Source of the DNA: Mycocentrospora acerina
Lineage: Eukaryota > Ascomycota > Dothideomycetes > Pleosporales
Assembly: GCA_022701365.1 (NCBI GenBank)
Contig: JAKUHH010000150.1
Coordinates: forward strand, 1,178,001-1,242,000
DNA: 64,000 nucleotides
Direction of reading: 5' to 3'
This document shows positions 21,436 to 32,700 of this stretch, in pieces. How positions within the stretch are numbered: the first letter of the stretch is position 1; each line of letters starts with the position of its first letter. The notes under the pieces were generated by a model, which saw only the letters and a list, made by a program, of their open reading frames with translations, ran no database searches and was not told the DNA's origin. Both the position numbers and the translations under genes were made by a program.

Positions 21436-22375
21436 TGATTGAGTTTTTGGGGATCCGAAGCATTTGGATGATGGGTGTAAAGAGGAGTCTTTGTTGATTT
21501 TTTCCTTGGAGGAGGGTTTGGTGATTCAAACTGGTCTCCTTTTTTTTCTTTTCTTCGTCCATCGCGGCTTGCAGGGATCTTCATCGTGTTGTAGCCGCCT
21601 GTGAGGGCTGGCTCCCGTGGGGTGAACCAATATAGCCAGGTGGAGAAGAAGAATTGGGGTTGACTGAGTTGGATTGGATTGGATTGGATGGACAGGGTGT
21701 TTGGAGGTTGGAAAGTTGCATGCTAGATGGAGTTTTTTTCTCTCCTTCTTTATCGACGAGTGGGTTCTGGTTTTGCATTGCACTATACCCCGTGGGCCGG
21801 CATTCGCTTGATTGTTTGGTACCAATTAGTTAGTTAGCTAGCTTTGAAGGAATGAGAAGAGTTGATGTTGTTGTTGTTATTGTTTTCGTCATCATCACAT
21901 TAGGTTTTTGATGTCATTTTGTGATTTGCGAGTGCACATGTTTGTTCGGATTGACAACTAGAAGGGAGTTGAACAGGGGTGCATTCGTTCTAACAGGGAG
22001 AAGAATATAGTTAAAAAAAAAAAGACTAGGTATTTGTTTGGAAAAAAATGCATATCCAGTTGTGCCGTGCATTCATGCATGCCGTGGATCCCAGAAACGC
22101 CTACTTGTCATAACGAGACAAGGCAAGAAATATGAAAAGGTAAGGAAATAAAAGAAACTGATGCCTTTGAACGCCTCGCCATGCCACGCTATACACATTC
22201 ACTCAAGTTCATGCGCTATGAACTTTTTTTTGCTCTCGTTCTCTCTCTCTCTCTCTCTCTCTCTCCACCAAACCTTTCCGCATTTAGACCATCAAGAGAC
22301 ACTGAAAATCGAGAAGAAGACAAGGATATTAAAAAGGAAATGAAAAAGAAGACACTTAACCAACTACACACGCGT
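21436..22375. other. Convergent intergenic region
   Basis: 940 bp between converging dynactin and calcipressin genes. Has a GGATTGGATTGGATTGGAT tract (21671-21690), TTAGTTAGTTAGCTAGCT (21827-21843), and a pure CT repeat (22240-22264). No gene supported. Confidence 0.6.
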
Positions 22376-23252
22376 CTAGTGCATAAACTCAACAGGCGGT
22401 CTCGCAGTGCTGGTATTCTTCCCCTGTGCCTTTTGGCTTGCAATCGGCCCCTCGACGCCCTCCATTGCGTCGGGTGTGAGGGCGGTAGGAATCTCTGTAG
22501 TGTCTTCGACAGCAATGGCGGGGAGGGTTGGCGAGTCGCCGTGGTCGTCGGGGTGGTAGACGATTGTGGAGCTGCCAGTGCGTCTGCGGGTGATGACACG
22601 GGCTGGTTCGAGGGAGCCGTTTTCTCGTGTGGGAGACTCGGTATCGTAGGGGTGGCGGGCAGTTGCGTGTAGGCGTGCGAGGGCGGCAGCAAGATCCTCG
22701 GCGTGGACGAGCTTGTTGGGGGCGTCCTCGGGCTTCATTTCCCAGCCCATGGGCGGGCTGGGCGGTGGCGAGATGAAAAAGAGCTTGTCGGACTGGGGTA
22801 GTGGGAGGTGCTGGTCCGAGGGATTGAGGGGCGTGTTCATGCCAAAGTAGACGCGAATGCGGTAGCCCATGATGGCTTCGCCGTCGAGGGTTTGACGGAT
22901 TTGGATGGCAGAGTCGACGTCAAAGAAGGAGACCACGATGCGCTTGAAGGACTTGAGGGGCGCCCAGGTGTGGATTTTGGCGTGTTGGTCGATTGTTTCG
23001 CGCATCTCGGTGAGGGTGTTGAACTGGAACATTTCGGGGGCGAGGAGGTTCTGCGCGCAGAGGGGTTAGTTTCTGGCGCAAGAGGGGAGTGGCACGGAGG
23101 GTGCTTACGGTGATTATGAGCGTGTTTGAGGGCGGAGAGGGCTCGATGAGGGGAGGCAGGTTGGACAGGTCGATTGATAGTGGCGATTTGCTGCCCGAGG
23201 ATGCGCGGGAGCGCTGTGGTGAGGGTACGTTGACTTGCATGTTTGCTATCAT
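22376..23252 (-). CDS. Calcipressin (RCAN-type calcineurin regulator)
   Basis: Two exons: 23252-23109 and 23050-22376, intron 23108-23051 (GTAAGC...GCGCAG), giving about 272 aa. Calcipressins bind and modulate calcineurin, the calcium-dependent phosphatase. Visible: LSIDLSNLPPLIEPSPPSN, NTLIIT|NLLAPEMF across the junction (start of an RRM-like fold), FKRIVVSFFDVDSAIQIRQ, and the hallmark FISPPPSPPMGWE (the SP-repeat/FLISPP motif, phosphorylation and calcineurin contact). The C-terminal 110 residues are variable. The start ATG 23252 gives a short N-terminus. A GTGAGC donor and CACAG acceptor around it (23264 and 23206) raise the possibility of an additional upstream exon, so the extreme N-terminus is uncertain. 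Confidence 0.88.
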
Positions 23253-24138
23253 TTGCGCGGGGGCTCACGGAAGAAATGTGGAGGGGGTGGGTGTTTGTTT
23301 GCTTGTTTGGTGTGGTCGGGGAGTTCGTGCCGGTGATGTGAGTCGAGGGCAGAGCAGAGAGGCGAGTGGCCAGGTCTTATATCGAAGCTCGCCTTGCGAG
23401 GGCGCTGCTGGAATGCTCCATACTTTTTGCTCCGCCTCACTGGTGAGGGCTTGGCAGCAGGTTGGTGGAGCTCCGGGACTGCGACCAGCCGTACGTCACA
23501 CACTCTTCTGCTTCTGGCCTTTTGCACTGCCCCGCATTGCTTTGGCACGCACTGTGCTGCCGGCAGTCCAAGAGTTGCGCATCGCCGGCCGAGCGGCGGA
23601 GACGACGGATCGCCTGACTCAGAGATGATGCATCGCCTGCTTGCACACGGCCCAGCTCAGCCTCGAAAACAAGTCGCCAGGTGCATGTCTCGGAGCTGGC
23701 TGGCACGCTGCAGCATCGCGGGACTTCCGCCGCTTGGCCTGCATGACATGCACAGGGGTGGGTGGCCTGTGTTGTGTTGTGCTGTGTTGTCTTGTCTTGT
23801 TGTCGCCAACGGCCTGCTGTGCTCGGCGACATGATGTGCTCGGCGACATGGCACGGTGTGTGGGTGTACGTGGCGACATCACGTGTGTGGGCACATGTGG
23901 CGCAGGCAGCCACTCCGCTCCGGGCCTAGCGCTCCCGGCAGCCCTGAGCTCTCAACCCAGAGCCTCCAGAGAATCTTTGGGACGGGCATCAGCGCCCCAA
24001 CTCCCGCCCGCCAGCCCGCCAGCCCACCAACACGTGTCTCGCTCCGTGCCTCTCTCCGTCTCTCTCAGCCCCCCGACTCCATCGCCTCACTCATCCTGAA
24101 ACAAGCCCACCCACACGCCGACGAAGCCAGCACGCGCC
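23253..24138. promoter_or_regulatory. Shared upstream region of calcipressin and RPB3
   Basis: 886 bp between divergent starts. Contains a TGTGTTGTGTTGTGCTG-type repeat (23768-23800) and a duplicated GCTCGGCGACATG (23821 and 23839). A pyrimidine-rich tract (24030-24070) precedes the RPB3 ATG. Confidence 0.6.
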
Positions 24139-25280
24139 ATGGATTACGACCCTGAAGGCGGCGCAATCAACGTGCGCTTCCTGCAGGTACGCTGCCCGCC
24201 ATCCACGCCCGCCCACGAGACGCGCACTACTGACTCCGCCATGTAGGCCGACAGCCAGCGCGCCCACTTCATCGTGCAGAACTTCAACCTCGAGACGGCC
24301 AACTCGCTGCGGCGCGTCATGCTGGCCGAGATCCCCACGCTCGCCGTCGACGTCGTCGAGGTCCTCGACAACACATCCGTCCTCGCCGACGAGTTTGTCT
24401 GCCACCGCCTCGGCCTGATCCCCCTGAGCGCAAGGGGCGTCGACGACCTGCTGTACTCGCGCGACTGCGACTGCGAGGGCTACTGCGACCAGTGCTCCGT
24501 CGTCCTCACCCTCAACGCAAAGTGCACCGGCAGCGAGATCATGAAGGTCTTTGCCCGTGACCTGGTCATTGAGAGCAACCGCCCCAACGACGAGGTCGGC
24601 CGCCCCGTCATCACAGACGCAGACGGCACGGGCAGCTGCATTGTGAAGCTGCGGAGGGGCCAGGCCATTCACATGCGCTGCATTGCGAAGAAGGGCATTG
24701 CCAAGGAGCACGCAAAATGGGCGCCCAGCGCCGCCATAGGCTTCGAGTACGACCCGGCCAACAAGCTGCATCACCTGGACTACTGGCACGAGGAGGACGC
24801 GGAAAAGGAGTGGTATGTCTACCCAGCCGCTCTCTCGTCCCTGCAGATCAAACTAGATCAAACCAAGTCAAATCAAATCACAAGCAGTGCTAACCAACTC
24901 CCAGGCCCAAAGACCACGACCGCATAAACCTCGACGGCGGCCCCGCCAACCCTGACGAGCCCTTTGACTACGCCGCCGCCCCGACACGCTTCTTCTTCGA
25001 CGTCGAAACCGTTGGCGGCCTGGACCCAGACCAAATCGTCATCGAAGGCATCAAGATGCTGCAGACAAAACTCGCAGGCATCATCAACGAGCTCTCGGGC
25101 GGTGCGCCCGACGCAGACTTTGGCGGCGCGCAGTCGCCCACGCTGAATGGCGCTGGATTCAACGGCGTAGATGCCGGGTACACGACGCCTGGCTATGGCG
25201 GAACAAGTCAGTGGGGGGGAATGGGCGCCACGGGTGGGACGACACCGTATGGAGCCACACCTTATGGGCAGAGCTGGTAA
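24139..25280 (+). CDS. RPB3: RNA polymerase II subunit RPB3
   Basis: Three exons: 24139-24186, 24247-24812 and 24905-25280, giving about 329 aa. RPB3 pairs with RPB11 to form the alpha-like assembly platform of RNA polymerase II in the nucleus. It starts MDYDPEGGAINVRFLQ; the alpha motif follows as NFNLETANSLRRVMLAEIPT, then VDVVEVLDNTSVLADEFVCHRLGLIPL. The zinc site is visible as CDCEGYCDQC (C-x-C-x3-C-x2-C), and RINLDGGP / FFFDVETVGGLDPDQIVIEGI covers the C-terminal dimerisation part. The tail is glycine-rich with TTPYGATPYGQSW. The exon junctions at LQ|ADSQRAHF and KEW|PKDHD keep phase. Length agrees with fungal RPB3. Confidence 0.95.
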
Positions 25281-25405
25281 ACAAGGGAGGATTAGACTGG
25301 ATTGGATTGGAATAGGCGTTTTAAAAATGCGGCGTTGAGAGAGAGAGTGTGTGTGCGTAATTATCCCCCCCTGTATGAGTGAATAGGGCTTGGACATGAG
25401 CTCTT

Positions 25406-25436
<31 letters not shown>

Positions 25437-26011
25437 CTATATCAAACACAATACAAAAAACACAACACGACACAACACATTACAGTGGTTTGAGTAGAAT
25501 CAACCTTTATACAACGCACATTGCTATTCCTACATGTCCATCCTCATGTCCATCTTCGTCTCTTTCTCAATCTTCTACCCGTCTCGCTAATCATGGTAGT
25601 AGTGGTAGTAGTGGTGGTCATGAAAACTCCTAGTAATACAATCGTGTGCAAAATTGCCCACTTCCAAAAGCCCAGTTTCTTTTTCCTTCTTCATCTTCTT
25701 TTTCTTCACCTTCGTCTTCTTCCAAGATGCGTGTGAGAGGGGACTGACCATACAAAAATACAAGATTTTGCCAAAACACTCTCTACGCACTGTCGTTGGA
25801 GGGGTGGAGGGAACTTGAAAAAAAAGAAAAAAAAAGTGCAGTACGTCCGTCCAAGATGGGGAAACGAAACGCCGTGCCCCATGTTTTTTCGTCCCGTCTC
25901 GTCTCATACCCAAAAAAATACTCGTACACATACATATACGCCCAAGTCGTCATGCTCGTCTGTCGATTCAAATCCCCCCGCAAGATATCTCCACACGTAG
26001 AGAATCGCCGT
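25281..26011. other. Convergent intergenic region
   Basis: 731 bp between RPB3 and Mge1. It has a long GA repeat (25405-25436), an ACAACACGACACAACAC run near 25460, a GTAGTAGTGGTAGTAGTGG repeat (25594-25620) and T/C-rich tracts. These are presumably both 3' UTRs. Confidence 0.6.
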
Positions 26012-26763
26012 CTACGCATTCTTCACCACTCCCACCTTGGCAGGTCGCAGTACCCTCCCGTTGAGCATGAATCCCTTTTGCTGCGTGTGGAAGCATGTGC
26101 CGTCCTCCTTGTCTGGCTGCGGGGCCTGGAACACGGCCTCGTGGACGTTGGGGTTGAACTTCTCCTTTGCGTCGCTGGGGTCGAAGCGCTCGAGGCCGTG
26201 CTTCTTGAGTGTCGAGATGAGGATCGAGTCGGTCATTTTGATGCCGTCATGCAGCGCAACGAGGTCCTTGTTTGCATCTGGGCTGGTGAGCGACGCAGGT
26301 GGAACCACCGAGAGCGCGCGGTCGAGGTTGTCGACCGACTCGACAATGTCCCGCGCGAAGCGTTGCAGGGCGAAGTCGCGGGCAGCCGTGACTTCGCGCT
26401 TGGTTTGGATTTGCAGGTTGCGGAAGTCGGCGACGGAGCGGAGGTATTTGTCCTGAAAGAAGAGGGGTTAGGATGGAGGCGTAGATGCCCGGGTGGGTGA
26501 GTGGGGCCACATACCTTGAGGTCAATGATTTCCTTGTCCTTTTTCGCGAGCGACTCTTGAAGCTGGGTGGCTTCGCTGGGGGCGTCATCCTTCTTTTCAG
26601 CAGCAGCGGCATCGTCCTTCTTCTCGGCCGCGGGGGCGTCCGAGTACCATCGCAGAGCGGGTGTCGAGGTTGCCCGTGTGGCGCTGGCCTGGGAGAGGCA
26701 TGTGAAGGGCGATGGGCGGCGGGCAGCCTGACGCGAGGCGCGGAGGATTGTTCTTGGCAGCAT
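26012..26763 (-). CDS. MGE1: Mitochondrial GrpE nucleotide-exchange factor
   Basis: Two exons: 26763-26515 and 26452-26012, intron 26514-26453, giving about 229 aa. Mge1 releases ADP from mitochondrial Hsp70 during protein import and folding in the matrix. The N-terminus MLPRTILRASRQAARRPSP is basic, with Arg/Ser and no acidic residues: a mitochondrial presequence, followed by a duplicated EKKDDA...AAAEKKDDAPSE linker. The GrpE long helix spans the junction (LAKKDKEIIDLK|DKYLRSVADFRNLQIQTKRE), and the C-terminal beta domain has HEAVFQAP and GFMLNGRVLRPAKVGVVK, the family signature. An upstream in-frame ATG (26802) would add 13 residues; 26763 gives the better presequence. Confidence 0.93.
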
Positions 26764-27007
26764 GGCGGGCGATGTGAGGAGATTCAATGGGATAGAATGC
26801 AAGGTGGTGTGGTGTGGTGTGAGGCGGGAAGCGATCGGGTCGTGGCCGAGCTCTCAAAATTTCGACCAAGCAGCTGCTTCACGGTTGGCCTGTGCACAGA
26901 ATCCCACCGAAGGTCAGAGGTCCTCGGCTCTTGTTCCGAACATGGGCGACCCATTGACGAGCTGCACGCCCCGCGCTCCATGCTCGCGCCCCGTGTCATG
27001 ACGCGTG
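26764..27007. promoter_or_regulatory. Compact bidirectional promoter Mge1/PrpF
   Basis: Only 244 bp separate the divergent start codons. It includes GGTGTGGTGTGGTGTG (26802-26820). Short shared promoters suggest, but do not prove, co-expression. Confidence 0.55.
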
Positions 27008-28417
27008 ATGCGCCCCTCGCCGTCCCTTTCCTTGCCCATACGCGCTCGTCGTGTCCCAATTGCCAACCATGAGCGCTTTGCCATCACGCCGCATACACAG
27101 CAGGCCATCCAGGCAGCTTATTACCGCGGAGGCACCTCCCGTGCCGTCATCCTCCAGCCGCAACACCTCCCCCATGCCCGTGCAAAATGGCCCTCCATCT
27201 TCCGCCAGATCATGGGGAGCGGCGATCCGTATGGACGGCAATTAGACGGCATGGGTGCGGGCATTTCGAGTCTCAGCAAGATCTGCCTCGTCGAGCCGCA
27301 TATCAATGTCCAAGCACGCGAGCTCGCTGGATCCGCCCAGACCAATGCTGCGCGAGCCCAAGTGCCGGTCGAAACAGTACCGATGGAAGCACAGCAGGGC
27401 AGTGACGAGCAGCCAGATGTCGACTATACCTTTGTGGGACTGGGCATTGAGAACGACGAGGTGGATGTTGCGGGCAATTGCGGGAACATGAGCAGTGCCA
27501 TTGGTCCCTATGCCTACAATGCCAACCTGCTCTCATCAAGCTTGTATGACAAGGGCGATGGAGAGGTCACGGTCAAGATACGGAACACCAACACTGGCAA
27601 GTTCATCGACTCTACTTTCCAGGTTGTGGGAGGCCAGGCAGCTGCTGTGGGAGACTACACAATCGACGGTGTCTCGGGGATGGGCTCCAAGATCAAGCTG
27701 GATTTCAAACATCCATATGGCAGCAAGACGGGCAGAGTTCTGCCAACTGGGAGGACAGTGGATGACATCGATGGCTACAAGGTGACATGCGTCGACGGCG
27801 CAAACCCAGCAGTCTTTATCCGCGCAAGCGATGTTGGAGTCGACGGCGCAATTCTCCCAAACGACTTCAACAAGCTGCCAGAAAAACTCGCCCTTCTCGA
27901 GAGCATACGTAAGACTGCAGCCGTAGCTATGGGCATCGCTCCAACCAAAGACCTCGTCCCTCGCACCATTCCCAAAATCGGGCTCGTTTCTCTGTCCTCG
28001 GCTCACAGTGTGCTCTCTGGTCAGACGCTCAAAGCAGCAGAGATGGACCTGGTAGTACGCTTCCTCTCAGACACCCAGCCACATCGCGCCATTCCACTCA
28101 CAGCAGCTCTAACGACGGCTGTTGCTGCCCGCATTCCAGGAACTATAGTCGAGCAGATGCTTACCCCCGACGCCGTTATGGAGGGCGCCATCACCATTGG
28201 ACACGCGAGTGGTCGTCTGCAGGTTAATGCCACCATGGACGAGAAAAACACACTTGTGCCGCTTAGCGCTACAGTCTATCGGACGGCAAAGCGATTATTC
28301 GAGGGGAGCGTGTTTTGGACAGATAAAGAAGCGGATGGGAAGGAAATTTCTTCGGGACAACGAAGCAATGACGGACACGCGCTGGGCTTGAAATTTGTGC
28401 TCGAGAGCCGACGATAG
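27008..28417 (+). CDS. PrpF-family isomerase-like protein
   Basis: Single exon of about 469 aa from ATG 27008. PrpF proteins have a diaminopimelate-epimerase-like fold; bacterial members isomerise 2-methyl-aconitate in the methylcitrate cycle of propionate breakdown, and other members act on methylitaconate or related unsaturated diacids. Visible: AAYYRGGTSRAVI, GSGDPYGRQLDGMGAGISSLSKICLV, NCGNMSSAIGPYA, VDGVSGMGSKIKLDF, GTIVEQMLTP and HASGRLQVNA. The two active-site-like segments, including the NCGNM cysteine, are intact. The first 28 residues (MRPSPSLSLPIRARRVPIANHERF) are basic and Ser-rich, compatible with a mitochondrial presequence, which would fit propionate metabolism. Substrate is inferred from the family only. 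Confidence 0.88.
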   Translation: MRPSPSLSLPIRARRVPIANHERFAITPHTQQAIQAAYYRGGTSRAVILQPQHLPHARAKWPSIFRQIMGSGDPYGRQLDGMGAGISSLSKICLVEPHINVQARELAGSAQTNAARAQVPVETVPMEAQQGSDEQPDVDYTFVGLGIENDEVDVAGNCGNMSSAIGPYAYNANLLSSSLYDKGDGEVTVKIRNTNTGKFIDSTFQVVGGQAAAVGDYTIDGVSGMGSKIKLDFKHPYGSKTGRVLPTGRTVDDIDGYKVTCVDGANPAVFIRASDVGVDGAILPNDFNKLPEKLALLESIRKTAAVAMGIAPTKDLVPRTIPKIGLVSLSSAHSVLSGQTLKAAEMDLVVRFLSDTQPHRAIPLTAALTTAVAARIPGTIVEQMLTPDAVMEGAITIGHASGRLQVNATMDEKNTLVPLSATVYRTAKRLFEGSVFWTDKEADGKEISSGQRSNDGHALGLKFVLESRR

Positions 28418-28874
28418 GCTACGGCGTCTGCAGAGACGGGAATGAAAAAGAGGGTGAGAGAGCGATGAATACGAAGGCTAGAGTGGGCGTTATGGAGAGA
28501 AGGTGGGAGATGAGAGAATTGGAAAGTCGAAGGAAAGAAGAGGTGTCGTAGAGAGTGAACGATGGTGTTGTATATAGTTCCACTGTCGATGAATGATATC
28601 TTCGTGAACGTGAGCACCAACGCCTCCAACACTCGAAACGCGTCGATATTTTGTACTACACATCATCTCTTTTCAAAACGTATCTGCAACCCCATAATCA
28701 GCACGTCTAACGCGTTGTGGTGTCAAAGAATTCGATGCGTGGGCACGTGACATGCGCTCGCCAAGACTCGCTTAGGATTATCATCCCCACGGAAATTCCT
28801 CTCAACTTCAAGGTCACCACGACAGTCTTTACTAACGTTGCAGCCACGCCCGTCGTCTCGACACCGCCGTCAAG
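28418..28874. other. Upstream region of RPS6 with probable 5'-UTR intron acceptor
   Basis: 457 bp between PrpF and RPS6 on the same strand. TTTACTAACGTTGCAG at 28828-28843 is a branch point plus acceptor 31 bp before the RPS6 ATG, so a 5'-UTR intron is likely. The donor is not identified; candidate GT sites lie between 28680 and 28750. Confidence 0.6.
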
Positions 28875-29717
28875 ATGAAGCTCAACGTTTCCTACCCCAA
28901 CAATGGCACCCAGAAGCTGATCGAGATCGAAGATGAGCGCAAGCTCCGCGTCTTCATGGAGCGCCGTATGGGCCAGGAGGTCCCCGGTGACAGCGTCGGC
29001 GATGAGTTCAAGGGCTACGTCCTCAGGATCACCGGCGGCAACGACAAGCAGGGTTTCCCAATGAAGCAGGGTGTCATGCACCCCACCCGTGTTCGTCTGC
29101 TCCTCGCCGACGGCCACTCCTGCTACCGTCCCCGCCGCACCGGCGAGCGCAAGAGGAAGTCCGTCCGCGGATGCATTGTCGGCATGGACCTCTCCGTCCT
29201 CGCCGTGAGCATCGTCAAGAAGGGCGACAACGACATCCCCGGTCTTACCGATGTTGTCCACCCCAAGCGCCTCGGCCCCAAGCGCGCCACCAAGATCCGC
29301 CGTTTCTTCGGTCTCAGCAAGGAAGATGATGTGAGTCTTCTCATAGCTTCTTCGCCAATCCTCTTTGTTTTTGCAAAGGATTGAGTCTGACGGCCATACT
29401 CTAGGTCCGCAAGTTCGTCATTCGCCGCGAGGTTCAGCCCAAGAAGGAGGGCGCAAAGCCCTACACCAAGGCTCCCAAGATCCAGCGCCTGGTCACTCCC
29501 CAGCGTCTCCAGCACAAGCGCCACCGCGTCGCACTCAAGCGCCGCCGCGCGGAAGCCTCCAAGGATGCTGCCGTATGTTGAATCCTCTCCTACGCCAATC
29601 CCTGATACTAACAACTCGCAGAGCGAGTACGCCCAGATCCTCTCCAAGCGCATCAACGATGCCAAGAGCGCCCACGAGGAGGCCAAGAAGAGGAGGGCTT
29701 CGTCGATGAGGCATTAG
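28875..29717 (+). CDS. RPS6: 40S ribosomal protein S6
   Basis: Three exons: 28875-29330, 29405-29572 and 29622-29717, all phase 0, giving 239 aa, the normal eS6 length. It is a structural protein of the small ribosomal subunit and the classic target of TOR/S6-kinase signalling. Starts MKLNVSYPNNGTQKLIEIED; contains GFPMKQGVM, RRTGERKRKSVRGCIVG, KRLGPKRATKIRRFFGLSKEDD and KAPKIQRLVTPQRLQHKRHR. The C-terminus KKRRASSMRH carries the phosphorylatable Ser-Ser pair following basic residues, as in yeast S6. Codon use is strongly C-ending, as expected for a highly expressed gene. Confidence 0.97.
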
Positions 29718-32700
29718 AAGAATGTCATGATTACATGATAGGGTCGTGGAATGATTACTTTGGCGTCGGCACGAAAACACCGGTGTGGGAGCTCCTGTAT
29801 CTGAATGAAATCTTCGGCATTCTGGGCTTGGAATGGGGGGCGCATCTTCATACCACTGACTGCTCAAGGCAGCTGTCTCTTCAATACAAACAATTACAAT
29901 ACTTCACGACCCCGACTTTTATGTTTATTGTTGTAGCACATGGCTAGTAGCTTGGCTGCTTTCCAATGTCTTCGAATAGCTTTACCATCTTACCAACGTT
30001 TGTTCGATCACTTGGCAATTCCCTTACAAATCTCGAACATCGCTTTGTCACTCATCGTCTTGGTCTCTCGTCATGTTGGGAGTACCTTGACATAGCAATT
30101 GATGTATTTGGCGATCCACTTCGTTGCTGCTGACGCTGGCATGTAAGATGCAAAACATAACCTCTTTTAACACTACATGTCCTCTATTCCGCCTTCTTCA
30201 TCTCTTATATTCCAACATCTCTACCCCTTTCCCTTCTCCAACTACCCCTCTTCTCTGTCGTGCTGCATAACTTATTGTTTCCATTTGACCTGTTGCAATA
30301 TTCTTCATCATCATGATCTTGCTTGCTCAATTCTCCATCCGGACTTATGCTTACCGCAGTTTATGACACCGTCGTCATCTGAGCCACTACCTTTGCACTT
30401 TGTTTGCGGATAAATTGGAGGAAGCATCAATCCTCCAGAGATTGAAAGCTGTCATTCTAGGCAAATACTAGCAACAACAAAGTGTGTAGTGAATCAAGTT
30501 AGTCCTGATTGGAAGCGAGTTGAAGGTAAAACAGCTACACGGATTTGAAGTACTCGCCGCGAGCTCACAGCAATCCTGTAGCCAAATCGCGCATATGTAC
30601 TTCGAGAAGCGGAAATCGCCCTCTAAGAAATAACACGAATAGTTTGAATAGCGTTGATGCAAGGTACAATGCCTGGTTCAATACTGTCTGCAAGACTTTA
30701 AATAATAGCCTAATAGTGGGCTTCCATTCGTTGAAGCCAGAATTTTAATTGTCCTGGCAAATACTCCTGGTAGATTCTGACTCTGCATTTATGGGCTTAT
30801 TCGAGTTTAGGTACATCTCTAGCTTTATGTTAATGGTGTCGTTCTTGGCTGTGTTGGTGGTGGATGAGGCAGAAAGAAGTTGTTCGGTCTTTTGGATCCT
30901 ACGTTGGAGTATATTAAGTATCTTGTCTGGCCTTCTCAGGCCTGTTCTACGTAGTCTTCAGTCGCTTGATATCTGCAGCCTTTTTGTAGACTTGTTTCTA
31001 GCTGTTCTCTTTCTCTTGCACTAGTCTGGATGCATTATCAACGTCCCACTTGATCGCGTTCCACTCTTCGATCTTTTTGCTCAATTTCATCGTCTGGAAG
31101 TACAAGTTGATTTCGTACTCGGTCTTCTAATTGGTTAATGGCCTTTTCATATTCCTTCCTCTAGCTTTTTAATACGATCTAGTGCATGAGGATTAGGTCA
31201 CCGAGCTGCTGTTCATAGCGTAGATAACCTGCGTGTGGTGGGACAATGGACTGGAGGTGGGATTGAAGATGACGATGGAGACAGGTATTGTTTGATAGAA
31301 ATATGCAGAAACATGCGTAAGATAGGATGACGTGCAGTTTGAGTGAGCGATATGGAGGAGGAGGAAGAGGATGATCTGGGTATCTTCATGCGGATTCCGC
31401 ATGAAGATGAATACGTGTAGGCAGGACAGTGTATTGTATGGGAATGAATTTCAACCATATACAATCATAAAGGTGATGTGACTGTCTGTTGAACAGGGTG
31501 AAATGCCGAACTGATACAGGCATGTCGACCCTGACTAACCTGTGGCCTGACTACCAATGATTGAAGTAATGGCACATAACTTAATACAATAGGACGATTG
31601 GCAAGCACAAAGGTATGCCGAACTGCACTTTGTAGGCTAAATAACTCTCTACAAATTGAATAAATCAGTTGCCATCTTGGTCAGCGAATGCTGTCAAGGG
31701 GCAAGTGTTGTATATGTGAAATTATATCGTTGTGACCGAAATAACTTTCTCCTCGCTTATTTCTATATGCTCCGTACAGATATCCAGCTGCCAACATATG
31801 ATATTCTGCATTTGATGACAAACAGTGAAAACTATTTCTCGGGTGTGATACCAAATGCAACTATCTACGCAACGCTCTTTCTAACCATACCTATTCTTGT
31901 CCATAACCACTTCCACCCACCCTCGCCCACCTTTGCCACAATATCTGCCCTCTTCGCCCCCGTTGTTATACAAGGGTAAACTTCGGCCTCTCCTGAACCA
32001 ACTAACTTCTCAGCCATAACGCAATGCAAGCGCCACTATCACAGTTCCTTCTCCCGCATCTTCTCGTTTGTACCTACACGCCACATCTTTCTGCATACAA
32101 GGCGGGTAGATGTACAGACTCAGAACTCTATCTTCTTTTGGACCCTTTAATCTACCTGAGGTGTAAGGATGAGGAAGGTTTGTGCTCAAGAGAATCTTGA
32201 GCCAATGGAGATTGGAACAGTGGGGACGGATATAGCTATCGCTCGTCTAGGATGGTGGCTTTGGCGGAGACAAGCTTCTGGAAATAAGCTTGGATAGTTC
32301 GAGGAGGTTGCATGAGTAGGGCATTATATGTGGTCTTACTGACGACATGATTTATCTTGCAGCATGGGTTTCTACGCAATCGTCGGTGTGACAATTGTGC
32401 TCAACTGCATGTGCTGCATTGAAAACCGTGGACATGTGATGTCAAGTCTGACTCGAAGATACAAGCAGCGCCACATGTGTGTGGGAACGATCGTCGTCTT
32501 TGATCACTCAGGATGGCTGATCCCCTTTCGCACTCGGACCTTTTCCGTAGTACGAACCTTCGCGGAGTAGTGCGGCTCCGCAGACCCTTGAAGTAGTAGT
32601 GCAAGTCAATTCCTTCAATTTTGGCGTATCTTTGACCCGGATATGACAATTACAAGTATTGAGATGGTCCAGAGGGGTGTGAAGACAATTCGGGTATCGT

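Noticed and set aside
25960..25995. GATTCAAATCC, similar to a tRNA B box
   Set aside because: No A box or cloverleaf-compatible sequence upstream; it is in the 3' region of the Mge1 gene.
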